A DNA stretch of 63,139 nucleotides. It comes from an uncultured Collinsella sp. (GTDB lineage: Bacteria; Actinomycetota; Coriobacteriia; Coriobacteriales; Coriobacteriaceae). The notes under the pieces were generated by a model. The model worked only from the letters and a program-made list of their open reading frames with translations. It was not told the origin of the DNA and did not search any database. Position numbers and translations under genes: made by a program. Below are positions 16,784 to 25,331 of the stretch, one piece after another. The DNA lies in NCBI GenBank assembly GCA_959600835.1, contig CAUGNQ010000004.1, positions 1-63,139 on the forward strand. The letters are read 5' to 3'. Every line of letters starts with the position of its first letter. Within the stretch, counting starts at the first letter, position 1.

Positions 16784-18703
16784 ATGGAAGAGGCCTATCG
16801 TCAAGCGCGCAAGCGCGGCGAACAGGGACGCCGTCGCGCCATCAGCCAAAGCGAGCATCCATATCTTACGGACCTCGACAGCTTGGTCGCCCAGCTTCCC
16901 TGCGGGCAGCGCGAGAACATCGGCCTGCGGGACATTCCGCTCGAAATGGTCGTCGGCACGGTTACCAAAGGTCGCCAGTCCGCCTTTTCGTGTAACTTTA
17001 TGCCGCTGCTCCCCTGGAATACCGAATTCGCCCGCAAATGGTCCAACCTCTACGATATCCAAATCTCCGAGGGCTACCGCGACCCCATCATCGTCACCGA
17101 GTTCATGCACCGCTTTTACGTCCAAGAGGGCAACAAGCGTGTCAGCGTCCTCAAATTCCTTGACGCTCCGACGGTTTCGGCCAAGGTGACGCGTCTGTAC
17201 CCCGGTAAGTGGGATTCCGTCGAGAGCCGCCTGTACGGTGAGTTTTGCGCCTTTTGGTACGTATGCCCCCTGTACGAGATTGAGTTTTCGCGCGAGGGCG
17301 GCTACGAGATGCTTGCCAAAATGCTCGGCCAAGATCTTGTCGAAAAATGGCCTCAAAAGAAGGTCGACTACCTACGTCACACCTTCCTGCTCTTTAAGCG
17401 CGCCTATCTTCGCGCGGGCGGCGACCACTTGGACATTACGCCTGCCGATGCCATGCTCGTCTACCTCAACGTCTACAACCAGGACCGTCTGCTGGATACG
17501 CCGACGGATATCGTCGTCAACCGTCTGTGCAAGATTTGGCGCGAGCTTGTCATTGCCGGCAAAAGCGACGAGGACAAAGTCGATCTTGTCGAAGCGCCGC
17601 AGCCCAACGAGAAAGAGGGCGCACCGACAAAAGCTACCTCGGGCGTGCTCAACTTCTTTATGGGCAAGACCGTCTATTCGGCGGACAATCCCCTGCGCAT
17701 CGCCTTTATCCATGAGTTCCCCTGTGCGACGTCGAGCTGGGACAGCCTGCACGACCAAGGGCGTCAGTATCTCGATAAGCACTTTGGCGGTATCGTGCGC
17801 ACCGAGGCGTTTGAGGACTGCCACGATCCGGACGTGTTCTACGCCGCCGTGGAAACGGCTGTCAAACATGGAGACAGCGTCATCTTCTCGACCTCGCACC
17901 GCCTGATGGAATACACGCTCAGGGCTGCCGTCGAGTATCCTCAGGTGCGATTCCTCAACTGCTCCATCGGCCTTCCCCACCAAAGCGTCCGTTCGTACTT
18001 TGGCAAGATGTACGAGGCCAAATTTCTCTTGGGCGCCCTTGCCGCCAGCATGGCGGACAACCACCGCATCGGTTACCACGCGTCGGTCTTCGCCTCGGGC
18101 GCGCTCAGCGAGATCAACGCCTTTGCGATTGGCGCCTCGCTGCTCGACCCCCGTGCGCAAATTATCCTGACCTGGGGCGATGTGCCCGCTGGAGGCCTTG
18201 CCGAGGCCATGTGCCGCGAAGGCGCGAGCGTCATGACCGGCGCCGACATGTCAAAGTCACTCGAAGACCCCACGGCCTACGGACTCCACCGTCTGGTCGA
18301 TGGCAAGGTTGTCGGCATTGCCATGCCGGTATGGAACTGGGGCCGATACTACGAGCTTATCGTGCGAAGTCTGCTGCACGGCACCTGGGATGAGACCAGT
18401 GACGACAGCCAGGTTCGTGCCGTCAACTACTGGTATGGTATGAGCTCGGGCGTCATCGACATTCGCTACGCTCCGGGCCTGCCCTATCAGACGCGTAAGC
18501 TTGTTCAGCTGCTCCGCAATGGCATCGTCGAGGGCTCCATCAATCCATTTGGCGGCGAGCTCCATAGCCAAGACGGCGTGGTGCAGATCGAGGGCTTTCC
18601 CCCGCTGCCGAGCACGCAAATCGTCGAGATGGACTGGCTGGCCGACAACGTGGTGGGCACCATTCCGCAACTCGACGATGAGCCGAAGGTCCGCGCCCTA
18701 TGA
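16784..18703 (+). CDS. Cytoplasmic ParB-like / BMP-family binding-domain fusion
   Basis: A 639-residue protein with no signal peptide. Residues ~50-125 resemble a ParB/sulfiredoxin-type fold, with IIVTEFMHRFYVQEGNKRVS at 102-121 in place of the ParB DGxRR-type motif. A helical middle follows (~150-260). Residues ~303-605 look like a BMP (Med/PnrA) ligand-binding domain: IAFIHEFP, the SYFGKMYEAKFLLGALA segment near 404-420 and INAFAIGASLLDP. BMP proteins normally are exported nucleoside-binding lipoproteins, so a cytoplasmic version fused to a ParB-like part suggests an intracellular ligand sensor. The stop overlaps the start of the metallophosphoesterase gene (ATGA). Function is unknown. Confidence 0.8.
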   Translation: MEEAYRQARKRGEQGRRRAISQSEHPYLTDLDSLVAQLPCGQRENIGLRDIPLEMVVGTVTKGRQSAFSCNFMPLLPWNTEFARKWSNLYDIQISEGYRDPIIVTEFMHRFYVQEGNKRVSVLKFLDAPTVSAKVTRLYPGKWDSVESRLYGEFCAFWYVCPLYEIEFSREGGYEMLAKMLGQDLVEKWPQKKVDYLRHTFLLFKRAYLRAGGDHLDITPADAMLVYLNVYNQDRLLDTPTDIVVNRLCKIWRELVIAGKSDEDKVDLVEAPQPNEKEGAPTKATSGVLNFFMGKTVYSADNPLRIAFIHEFPCATSSWDSLHDQGRQYLDKHFGGIVRTEAFEDCHDPDVFYAAVETAVKHGDSVIFSTSHRLMEYTLRAAVEYPQVRFLNCSIGLPHQSVRSYFGKMYEAKFLLGALAASMADNHRIGYHASVFASGALSEINAFAIGASLLDPRAQIILTWGDVPAGGLAEAMCREGASVMTGADMSKSLEDPTAYGLHRLVDGKVVGIAMPVWNWGRYYELIVRSLLHGTWDETSDDSQVRAVNYWYGMSSGVIDIRYAPGLPYQTRKLVQLLRNGIVEGSINPFGGELHSQDGVVQIEGFPPLPSTQIVEMDWLADNVVGTIPQLDDEPKVRAL

Positions 18704-19410
18704 AAATCCTTGCCATAGCCGATACCGAAGAACGATGCCTTTGGGAGTGCTTTCGCAAAGAACGCTTTGAGGGTGTCGACCTGATTTTGTCCGCTGGCGA
18801 TCTGGACCCGGACTATCTTGAGTTTTTGGTCACGGTCATCAACAAACCGCTCATCTACGTACGCGGCAATCACGATGACCGCTACGCACGTCATGCACCG
18901 GGCGGCTGTATCTGTGTCGAAGACACCGTGTACGTGTATCGCGGCGTCCGCATTGCGGGGCTTGGCGGCTCCATGCGCTACCGAGATGGCGCCAACATGT
19001 ACACCGAGCGCGAGATGGCCAAGCGCGTGCGCAAGCTGTCTCGTAAAGTGAGGATGGTCGGTGGCTGCGACATCTTGCTCACCCATGCGCCCGCCGCCGG
19101 CGAGGGCGATCTGGACGATCTGCCACATCGAGGATTTGAATGCTTTAACACAGCGCTCGAATCCTGGAATCCCGACTACATGGTGCACGGGCATGTGCAC
19201 CAATGCTATGGTCGCGACTTTCAGCGTGAGCGTCAACATGCATGCGGGGCAATGATCATCAACGCCAGCGGATATACGCAGTTTGAGCTCGACCAGACGC
19301 GCTACCCCATCCGTGGCTGGCAGGCAGCCTGGCTCAACTCACAAACCATGCGCCGCGAGCTCAAGCGCCACGAGGCCATCGAGTCCTCAACCGCCAGAAC
19401 ACCCTGGTAA
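18700..19410 (+). CDS. Metallophosphoesterase, YfcE-like
   Basis: A 236-residue calcineurin-like phosphoesterase. Metal-binding motifs: D8 in ADTEE (the usual DxH has Glu at the His position), GD at 33-34, GNHDD at 56-60, a THAPA histidine and HGHVH. It probably hydrolyses a phosphodiester or phosphomonoester in the cytosol. It overlaps the upstream ParB-like/BMP gene by four bases, so the two are translated together and probably act in one process. The stop TAA is built into a repeat hairpin. Confidence 0.85.
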   Translation: MKILAIADTEERCLWECFRKERFEGVDLILSAGDLDPDYLEFLVTVINKPLIYVRGNHDDRYARHAPGGCICVEDTVYVYRGVRIAGLGGSMRYRDGANMYTEREMAKRVRKLSRKVRMVGGCDILLTHAPAAGEGDLDDLPHRGFECFNTALESWNPDYMVHGHVHQCYGRDFQRERQHACGAMIINASGYTQFELDQTRYPIRGWQAAWLNSQTMRRELKRHEAIESSTARTPW

Positions 19411-19447
19411 CTACCTCAAAGGGGTCACTGCCCCCTTTGAGGCAGTT
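19409..19447 (+). repeat. Stop-codon hairpin repeat, GGGGTCACTG loop
   Basis: AACTACCTCAAAGGGG pairs with CCCCTTTGAGGCAGTT with one mismatch. It begins in the TAA stop of the phosphoesterase. The loop departs from the GGGGACAG core (GGGGTCAC). Confidence 0.75.
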
Positions 19448-19460
19448 TTGACGCGATAGC

Positions 19461-19500
19461 AAGAAACCCGGTCCTGCACGAGACAGAACCGGGTTTCTTT
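19461..19500. terminator. Bidirectional terminator between phosphoesterase and rplA
   Basis: AAGAAACCCGGT pairs with ACCGGGTTTCTT around a 14-nt loop, with T on the plus side and A-rich sequence on the other, serving the convergent genes on both sides. Confidence 0.85.
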
Positions 19501-19535
19501 AGCAATGCTTGCTTTGCTCAGGCAGTAACTAAAAG

Positions 19536-20243
19536 TTACTCAGCCAGGAAGTCACGCTGGACAGCGGGATCGACCTTGACGCCAGGGCCCATGGTGGAAG
19601 ACACGGAGATGGACTTGACGTACTTGCCCTTAGCAGAAGAGGGCTTGACGCGCAGGATCTCGGTGTACAGGGCAGCGTAGTTCTCGACGAGCTGCTGCTC
19701 AGAGAAGGACTTCTTGCCCAGGGGCACGTGGCAGATGCCGTAACGGTCGGCGCGATACTCAACGCGGCCGGCCTTGAGCTCGGAAACCATCTTGGCAACA
19801 TCCATGGTCACGGTGCCGAGCTTGGGGTTCGGCATGAGGCCACGGGGACCAAGAATCTTACCGATGCGGCCAACCTTGGCCATCATGTTCGGCGTAGCGA
19901 TAGCGGCGTCGAAGTTGATCTCGCCCTTTTGAATCTGGGCGACGAGCTCGTCGGAACCGATGATGTCGGCGCCGGCAGCCTCGGCCTCGCGGGCCTTCTC
20001 GCCCTCGGCGAAGACGGCAACACGAACGGTCTTGCCGGTGCCGTGGGGCAGGGAGATGGAACCACGGATGTTCTGGTCAGCCTTACGAGTATCGATGCCC
20101 AGACGGAAGTGAGCCTCGACGGTCTCGTCGAACTTGGCGGTGTCGAGCTCCTTGATGAGCTTGGCAGCCTGAAGGGGGGTGTAGAGCGTGGCGCGGTCGA
20201 TCTTCTCGGCAGCGGCGTTATAGCTCTTACCATGCTTAGCCAT
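19536..20243 (-). CDS. rplA: 50S ribosomal protein L1
   Basis: A 235-residue L1, a 23S rRNA-binding protein of the L1 stalk that also represses its own operon in many bacteria. Typical segments are seen: SISLPHGTGKTVRVAVFA and the GPRGLMPNPKLGTVT signature. Two ATG codons compete; MAKHGK at 20243 fits the AGGAGG spacing better. It is the last gene of the secE-nusG-rplK-rplA block. Confidence 0.96.
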   Translation of the reverse strand: MAKHGKSYNAAAEKIDRATLYTPLQAAKLIKELDTAKFDETVEAHFRLGIDTRKADQNIRGSISLPHGTGKTVRVAVFAEGEKAREAEAAGADIIGSDELVAQIQKGEINFDAAIATPNMMAKVGRIGKILGPRGLMPNPKLGTVTMDVAKMVSELKAGRVEYRADRYGICHVPLGKKSFSEQQLVENYAALYTEILRVKPSSAKGKYVKSISVSSTMGPGVKVDPAVQRDFLAE

Positions 20244-20293
20244 GTGCATTACCTCCTGTGGTTAAACGGGCGTGAGCCCTCCCACATCGTATC

Positions 20294-20345
20294 GTGTGCC
20301 CTATTGCACACATATAACGGGCGCCCCGGTCGGAGCACCCGTTAT
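20294..20345 (-). terminator. Two hairpins between rplK and rplA
   Basis: GTGTGC/GCACAC (20294-20311) and ATAACGGGCGC with its partner up to 20345 lie in the 117-nt spacer. They could be an attenuator or the regulatory L1 target site; the sequence alone does not settle this. Confidence 0.4.
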
Positions 20346-20360
20346 TACCTAAAGAAATCG

Positions 20361-20789
20361 CTACTCAGCGATGGTGACGCCCATGGAACGGGCGGTACCG
20401 GCGATGATCTTCTTGGCGGCGTCAATGTCGTTGGCATTGAGGTCCGGCATCTTGATCTCGGCGATCTTGGTGAGCTGCTCCTGGGAGAGCTGACCGACCT
20501 TGTCAGCCTGGGGCTTAGCGGAACCAGACTTGAGGTTCAGCTCCTTCTTGATGAGGTGAGCCGCCGGCGGGGTCTTGGTGATGAAGGAGAAGGACTTATC
20601 CTCGTAGACAGAGATCTCAACGGGGATGATGTCACCCTTCTTGTCCTGCGTCTCGGCGTTAAAGGCCTGGCAGAACTGCATGATGTTCACGCCAGCAGCG
20701 CCCAGGGCGGGGCCGACGGGAGGAGCGGGGTTAGCTGCACCAGCAGGAATCTGGAGCTTAATGACGTTGGCAACCTTCTTCTCAGCCAT
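20361..20789 (-). CDS. rplK: 50S ribosomal protein L11
   Basis: A 142-residue L11, part of the GTPase-associated centre of the large subunit. The N-terminal IKLQIPAGAANPAPPVGPALG motif is diagnostic, and the C-terminal rRNA-binding domain ends with GTARSMGV. The start MAEKK at 20789 is 6 nt after AAAGGA; an ATG two codons upstream is less well spaced. Confidence 0.97.
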   Translation of the reverse strand: MAEKKVANVIKLQIPAGAANPAPPVGPALGAAGVNIMQFCQAFNAETQDKKGDIIPVEISVYEDKSFSFITKTPPAAHLIKKELNLKSGSAKPQADKVGQLSQEQLTKIAEIKMPDLNANDIDAAKKIIAGTARSMGVTIAE

Positions 20790-20909
20790 GGTCATTCCTT
20801 TCGAATCACGAGTGTGAAGTACTTGCTATATCGTAAGCACGCACGTGTTAGAAGCACTCCTGAGATGAGCAGTCACAGAAGAAGCACGCTCGCGCGAACG
20901 GACGAAAAC

Positions 20910-21446
20910 TTAAGCGATGACAGCGACCTGGTTAAAGTCGAGCTCAACCGGCGTCTCGCGGCCAAAGATCATCAGCGTGACCTTAAGCTTGCCTGCCTCG
21001 GTGTTAACCTCGGAGACCTTGCCATCAAAGTCGGTAAGCGGGCCATCGGTGACGCGGACAGACGTGCCGACCTGAATATCGACCGAAGTGCGCTTGGGCG
21101 AATCGCCCTTACCGGGACGACGAGTCATCTTGTTGTACTCGTCGCGGGAAAGCGGAGCGGGCTTGCCGTTGCCGCCCAGGAAACCGGTGACGCCAGGCGT
21201 GTTACGAACGCACGTCCAAGCATCGTCATCCATCTCCATGCGGACCAGGACATAACCCGGGAAAATCTTAGAATCCTTGGTCTCGCGCTTGCCACCCTCT
21301 TTAATCTCGGTGACGCGCTCCATAGGAATCTCGATATCAAAGATACGGTCCTGCATGCCCATGGTCTCGATGCGATGCTCGAGATCGGACTTAACGCGGT
21401 TCTCGTATCCGGAGTAAGTGTGAACGACGTACCAACGCTTAGACAT
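20910..21446 (-). CDS. nusG: Transcription termination/antitermination factor NusG
   Basis: A 178-residue NusG with the NGN domain (KRWYVVHTYSGYENRVK) and a C-terminal KOW domain (VTDGPLTDFDGKVSEVN). It binds RNA polymerase and couples it to Rho or the ribosome. It starts three bases after the secE stop, the standard secE-nusG arrangement. Confidence 0.97.
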   Translation of the reverse strand: MSKRWYVVHTYSGYENRVKSDLEHRIETMGMQDRIFDIEIPMERVTEIKEGGKRETKDSKIFPGYVLVRMEMDDDAWTCVRNTPGVTGFLGGNGKPAPLSRDEYNKMTRRPGKGDSPKRTSVDIQVGTSVRVTDGPLTDFDGKVSEVNTEAGKLKVTLMIFGRETPVELDFNQVAVIA

Positions 21447-21449
21447 GGT

Positions 21450-21788
21450 TTAGCCCCTCAATCCAGAGAACAGAGCAAGAGCCTCGCCAAAGCCAGCATC
21501 GAGCAGAGCGATGACGACGCCGACGACGATCAGAGAAGCGCAAACGACGACAGAGTAGTTCACGAGCTCCTTCTTATCGGGCCACGTGACACGCTTCATC
21601 TCGGACTTGACCGAAGCGAAATACTTCTTGGTGCGGGCGAAGAAACCAGGCTTCTCGTTCTTCTTGGACTTCGCAGCCTTCTCGTTCTTCTTGGCAACGG
21701 CCTTCTTGGCCTCAACCTTGGAGTTGGCGGCAGCGTTATTGGCAGGTGCCGACTGCTGAGCCTTCTTCTTGTTCTTCTTGTTGGCCAT
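21450..21788 (-). CDS. secE: Preprotein translocase subunit SecE
   Basis: A 112-residue SecE. A Lys/Ala-rich extension of about 50 residues, low in complexity, precedes the conserved FFARTKKYFASVKSEMKRV amphipathic helix and one transmembrane segment (about 80-105). The extension is common in actinobacterial SecE. AGGAGG-like GGAGG precedes the ATG. Confidence 0.95.
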   Translation of the reverse strand: MANKKNKKKAQQSAPANNAAANSKVEAKKAVAKKNEKAAKSKKNEKPGFFARTKKYFASVKSEMKRVTWPDKKELVNYSVVVCASLIVVGVVIALLDAGFGEALALFSGLRG

Positions 21789-21864
21789 TTGGGTTACCTC
21801 CGCGCAATGCGCTTATACATGAGTAAACCGTAAGCCCCCAATTGGGAGCTTACGGAATAATGAC

Positions 21865-21940
21865 TGGCACGCCAGGAAGGACTCGAACCCTCAACACTCG
21901 GTTTTGGAGACCGATGCTCTACCAATTGAACTACTGGCGT
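21865..21940 (-). tRNA. tRNA-Trp (CCA)
   Basis: A 76-nt cloverleaf on the minus strand with anticodon loop CTCCAAA, a GGTTCGAGTCC T-arm and an encoded CCA end. It lies between rpmG and secE, the usual place. Confidence 0.96.
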
Positions 21941-21953
21941 ATATGACTAGAGA

Positions 21954-22103
21954 CTAGCGAGTCTCTTTGTGCAGCGTATGGTGACGGCACCAGGGGCAAT
22001 ACTTCTTGATCTCCATACGATCAGGCATGTTCGACTTGTTCTTGGTGGTCGTATAGTTGCGGCGCTTGCACTCAGTGCACGCAAGAGTAACTAGAGTACG
22101 CAT
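21954..22103 (-). CDS. rpmG: 50S ribosomal protein L33
   Basis: A 49-residue gene too short for most ORF callers. It begins MRTLVTLACTECKRRNY and contains two CxxC pairs (CTEC and CPWC), so it is the zinc-binding (C+) form. It lies directly before tRNA-Trp, secE and nusG, as in many Gram-positive and actinobacterial genomes. Confidence 0.95.
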   Translation of the reverse strand: MRTLVTLACTECKRRNYTTTKNKSNMPDRMEIKKYCPWCRHHTLHKETR

Positions 22104-22323
22104 TTATCCTGAACCTTTCATTTCCGCCCCGTACGGGCACGAGATGGTACTTTATCAGCTCTATGTAAGTGCTGTCAATGAAAACCTCGAATCAATTGGT
22201 TCTCGGTGGATCCATTCATATTTGGAACACATCAATGAAGCCATCGAGAGCTAATCGACGGTGCAACCAGGACCATTATTGATCCTCTCGACACCAGCAA
22301 CGGCTCAATATCCATTGCAGAAA

Positions 22324-22355
22324 AGAACCCGGCACCCATATAAGTGCCGGGTTCT
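22324..22355 (-). terminator. Intrinsic terminator after tuf
   Basis: AGAACCCGGCAC pairs with GTGCCGGGTTCT around an 8-nt loop; the minus strand continues TTCTTTTC. Confidence 0.9.
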
Positions 22356-22380
22356 CTAAGTCAACTATCAGAGAGCTAAT

Positions 22381-23571
22381 TTACTCAATGATCGTGGAGA
22401 CGATGCCCGAACCGACGGTGTGGCCACCCTCGCGGATAGCGAAGCGCAGGCCCTCCTCCATGGCGATCGGGTGGATGAGGTCGCCCTCGATGGTGATGTG
22501 GTCACCAGGCATAGCCATCTCGGTGCCCTCGGGGAGCTTGACCGTACCGGTAACGTCGGTGGTACGGAAGTAGAACTGAGGACGATAACCATCGAAGAAC
22601 GGGGTGTGACGGCCGCCCTCCTCCTTGGTCAGAACGTAGATCTCGCCGGTGAACTTGGTGTGCGGGGTAACCGAACCGGGCTTGCAGAGAACCTGGCCGC
22701 GCTCGATGTCCTCGCGCTTGATGCCGCGGAGCAGCAGACCGACGTTGTCGCCAGCCTCGCAGAAGTCCATGGACTTACGGAACATCTCGATACCGGTAAC
22801 GACGGTGTTCTGGGTATCCTTGATGCCGACGATCTCGACGGGCTCGTTGAGCTTGAGCTCACCGCGCTCGACACGGCCGGTAGCAACAGTACCACGGCCG
22901 GAGATGGTCATAACGTCCTCAACGGCCATCAGGAACGGGAGGTCGTTGTTACGAGCAGGCGTCGGGATGTACTCGTCGACGGCGTTCATGAGCTCGCGGA
23001 TAGCGTCCATCCACTTGGCGTCGCCCTCGAGAGCGCCCAGAGCGGAACCACGGATGACGGGGATGTCGTCGCCGGGGAAATCGTACTCGGAGAGGAGCTC
23101 ACGGGTCTCCATCTCGACGAGGTCGATAAGCTCGTCATCGTCGACCATGTCGCACTTGTTCAGGAAGACGACGATGTAGGGAACGCCGACCTGACGGGCG
23201 AGCAGGATGTGCTCGCGAGTCTGAGCCATGGGGCCGTCGGTAGCAGCGATGACCAGGATAGCACCGTCCATCTGAGCAGCGCCGGTGATCATGTTCTTGA
23301 TGTAGTCAGCGTGGCCCGGGCAGTCAACGTGAGCGTAGTGACGGGAAGCGGTCTCGTACTCAACGTGGGAGACGGAGATCGTAATGCCGCGCTCGCGCTC
23401 CTCGGGAGCCTTGTCGATGTTCTCGAACGCCGTAAAGTCAGCCTTGCAGCCCTCGGTCTCGGAGAGAACCTTGGTGATGGCAGCGGTCAGCGTGGTCTTG
23501 CCGTGGTCGACGTGACCAATGGTGCCGATGTTAACATGCGGCTTAGTGCGCTCAAACTTCTCTTTGGCCAT
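22381..23571 (-). CDS. tuf: Elongation factor Tu
   Basis: A 396-residue EF-Tu. G1 GHVDHGKT, G3 DCPGH, G4 NKCD and the C-terminal domains are complete. It delivers aminoacyl-tRNA to the ribosome. The frame is open from 23640 but the protein starts MAKEKFERTKPH at 23571 with GGAGGG upstream. It is followed by a strong terminator, so rpmG is on a separate transcript or read-through product. Confidence 0.98.
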   Translation of the reverse strand: MAKEKFERTKPHVNIGTIGHVDHGKTTLTAAITKVLSETEGCKADFTAFENIDKAPEERERGITISVSHVEYETASRHYAHVDCPGHADYIKNMITGAAQMDGAILVIAATDGPMAQTREHILLARQVGVPYIVVFLNKCDMVDDDELIDLVEMETRELLSEYDFPGDDIPVIRGSALGALEGDAKWMDAIRELMNAVDEYIPTPARNNDLPFLMAVEDVMTISGRGTVATGRVERGELKLNEPVEIVGIKDTQNTVVTGIEMFRKSMDFCEAGDNVGLLLRGIKREDIERGQVLCKPGSVTPHTKFTGEIYVLTKEEGGRHTPFFDGYRPQFYFRTTDVTGTVKLPEGTEMAMPGDHITIEGDLIHPIAMEEGLRFAIREGGHTVGSGIVSTIIE

Positions 23572-23667
23572 AAAGCCCTCCTCTAAACAGGTCGTCCCCG
23601 GACGGGACTTTGCCTTTATACCATAGTGGCCTCTCAACATATTATTGAGAAGCCACCGTGTTACCTA

Positions 23668-23744
23668 TGGTAGCGGTGACTGGATTCGAACCAGTGACGC
23701 CACGGGTATGAACCGTGTGCTCTAACCAACTGAGCTACACCGCC
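23668..23744 (-). tRNA. tRNA-Met (CAT)
   Basis: A 77-nt cloverleaf with anticodon loop TTCATAC, D-arm GCTCAGTTGG, T-arm GGTTCGAATCC and CCA end encoded. The first base pair is G-T; it does not look like the initiator form. Confidence 0.94.
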
Positions 23745-23747
23745 GGA

Positions 23748-23823
23748 TGGAGCCTGCAACCAGACTTGAACTGGTGACCTCTTCGTTACCAACGAAGTGC
23801 TCTACCGACTGAGCTATACAGGC
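23748..23823 (-). tRNA. tRNA-Thr (GGT)
   Basis: A 76-nt cloverleaf with anticodon loop TTGGTAA, acceptor GCCTGTA/TGCAGGC and encoded CCA. Only three bases separate it from tRNA-Met. Confidence 0.94.
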
Positions 23824-23833
23824 ACTTGACGGG

Positions 23834-23915
23834 TGGGAGCTATAGGATTCGAACCTATGTAGGCAGAGCCAACGGGTTTACAGCCCGTCCCCATTAACCA
23901 CTCGGGCAAACTCCC
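23834..23915 (-). tRNA. tRNA-Tyr (GTA)
   Basis: An 82-nt class II tRNA with anticodon loop CTGTAAA and a long variable arm. The CCA end is not encoded. It is the first gene of the tRNA-Tyr/Thr/Met/tuf series on this strand. Confidence 0.93.
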
Positions 23916-24220
23916 AATCGTTCAAGTATCCGCAGGTCCTTTGGTCTTTTGGACCGCCGCCCCCGCGAACGAAAAAGATAATACGATGCAACCTTGGGGG
24001 CTGTCAACGAAAACCTCTAGATACACGGTTCCGGGCGTATCTATATACCTTTGACCTGCGGTTTTGCTGTGTTTGGATATGAAGGATGGTGGATTTGCAT
24101 GTAGCGGTAACATTTCCCGAGGGAACACTTTGTCGTAGTGGAGTACGCTGGCTGGAACGAACTTCGATAACGACTCATTTGCACCTATATATAGGTCGAG
24201 ATCGGGCTTCCCTGGATCGA

Positions 24221-24330
24221 TCGAGCGTGGATAATCTCCCGTTTGAAATCGAGCGTGGATAATCTCCCACTTTTGGTGTGCCCCCAAGGCCAAAGTGGCA
24301 GATTATCCACGCTCATTCTCCAGACGGGAG
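24221..24330. repeat. Repeat cluster GAGCGTGGATAATCTCCC and left direct repeat
   Basis: Two direct copies of TCGAGCGTGGATAATCTCCC start at 24221 and 24249 (28 nt apart), and an inverted copy is at 24301-24314. The last 30 nt (24301-24330) match 28353-28382 in the same orientation at 26 of 30 positions. The gene-free stretch 23916-24346 otherwise holds only the tRNA-Tyr promoter region and an AT-rich tract; I see no gene in it. Confidence 0.75.
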
Positions 24331-24346
24331 AACTATAGAGCCGCAA

Positions 24347-25180
24347 CTACTCGGGCCAGGCCAAAGTAGACCCATAGAGCGGCTCACCCTTGGTGCAGGG
24401 GTAGCGACTCAAGTAACACGACGATAGCAAGTCGAAGAAATAAGTCATGGCATATTTCGAATAAACGCCGAGTCGGTCAATTCCGTTTCCCGCATTACCA
24501 AGACGATATATACGGTCAAAAGACCTCGATTTGTCATCGTTGCTAAACGCAGTAATTAGAATCTTCCTGCCCGAACGGCAATCAAGATACTCACGCGCCT
24601 GTGACGCAAATAGCCCGGAGACCGATACGAGAATTATCAATGACTGCGAAGCATCTCCCATGTTTTTCAATTCCGCGACGTTAGCCCCAGCAACTATGCG
24701 AACTATCTTGCCCGCATAAAACATTTCCTGCTGAAATCGTACGAGATTGGCGCTCACATTATTGGTGCACCAGATTTCAACGTTTTTATGGCCATCAATT
24801 TCGTCGGCAAGGTGCTTAATAGCAATATCGGACACGCCGCTTTCAACCTCAGCGAACATCTCGATCATGCGAACGTCGAGCTCTGCCCTGTACTCCTCGT
24901 AGCCAAATTCCTCCTCTCGATGGCTTAAGTCGCTTGGAAAGACTGATTGAGTAAATGATTCTTTCAAATCGCTAAGAGACTGGTAGCCCAATCGATTGCA
25001 GAAACGACGAACAGCGGAACGGGTCACGAATGCATCGCGGGTTATTGCGGCAACATTGATTTCGCTCGAACGCCTAATGTGAGCGACGAGATATCGAGCG
25101 ATGGCGGCATCGTTTGACCCAAACTCGCTGTTGATGATGGAGCTAATGCGATTGAGCACATCGAAGTCATTGATATTCAC
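24347..25180 (-). CDS. MurR/RpiR-family transcriptional regulator
   Basis: A 277-residue regulator with an N-terminal RpiR helix-turn-helix (about residues 20-75, including AVRRFCNRLGYQSLSDLKESF at the recognition helix) and a C-terminal SIS-type phosphosugar-binding domain (about 110-255). These repressors or activators respond to sugar phosphates. The GTG start at 25180 is chosen because AGAGGG sits 6 nt upstream; the ATG at 25219 has no ribosome site. It is divergent from the GH1 gene, so it most likely controls the phospho-beta-glycoside genes. Confidence 0.85.
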   Translation of the reverse strand: MNINDFDVLNRISSIINSEFGSNDAAIARYLVAHIRRSSEINVAAITRDAFVTRSAVRRFCNRLGYQSLSDLKESFTQSVFPSDLSHREEEFGYEEYRAELDVRMIEMFAEVESGVSDIAIKHLADEIDGHKNVEIWCTNNVSANLVRFQQEMFYAGKIVRIVAGANVAELKNMGDASQSLIILVSVSGLFASQAREYLDCRSGRKILITAFSNDDKSRSFDRIYRLGNAGNGIDRLGVYSKYAMTYFFDLLSSCYLSRYPCTKGEPLYGSTLAWPE

Positions 25181-25222
25181 GTGATCCCTCTTTCCGCTCT
25201 CCTCGAAATCATAGTTCATTTA

Positions 25223-25260
25223 TTGAATCAAACAGCTTTGGTCGTTCTCCTATGATTCAA
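25223..25260. promoter_or_regulatory. Candidate RpiR operator pair
   Basis: TTGAATCA (25223-25230) and TGATTCAA (25253-25260) are perfect complements placed three helical turns apart (30 bp) in the divergent promoter region between the regulator and the GH1 gene. Confidence 0.5.
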
Positions 25261-25331
25261 ATCAGTTGACGTCATCTTAATCGTAATTCCGCCACACGTA
25301 TCCACCGTGTTGAATGATGGAAAGGGGATTC

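Noticed and set aside
23922..24293. 123-codon minus-strand frame after tRNA-Tyr
   Set aside because: It covers repeats and a tRNA flank, has no recognisable domain or ribosome site and reads as chance coding.
24221..24330. CRISPR array from the repeated GAGCGTGGATAATCTCCC motif
   Set aside because: Only two close direct copies, spacer of about 8 nt, no cas genes.
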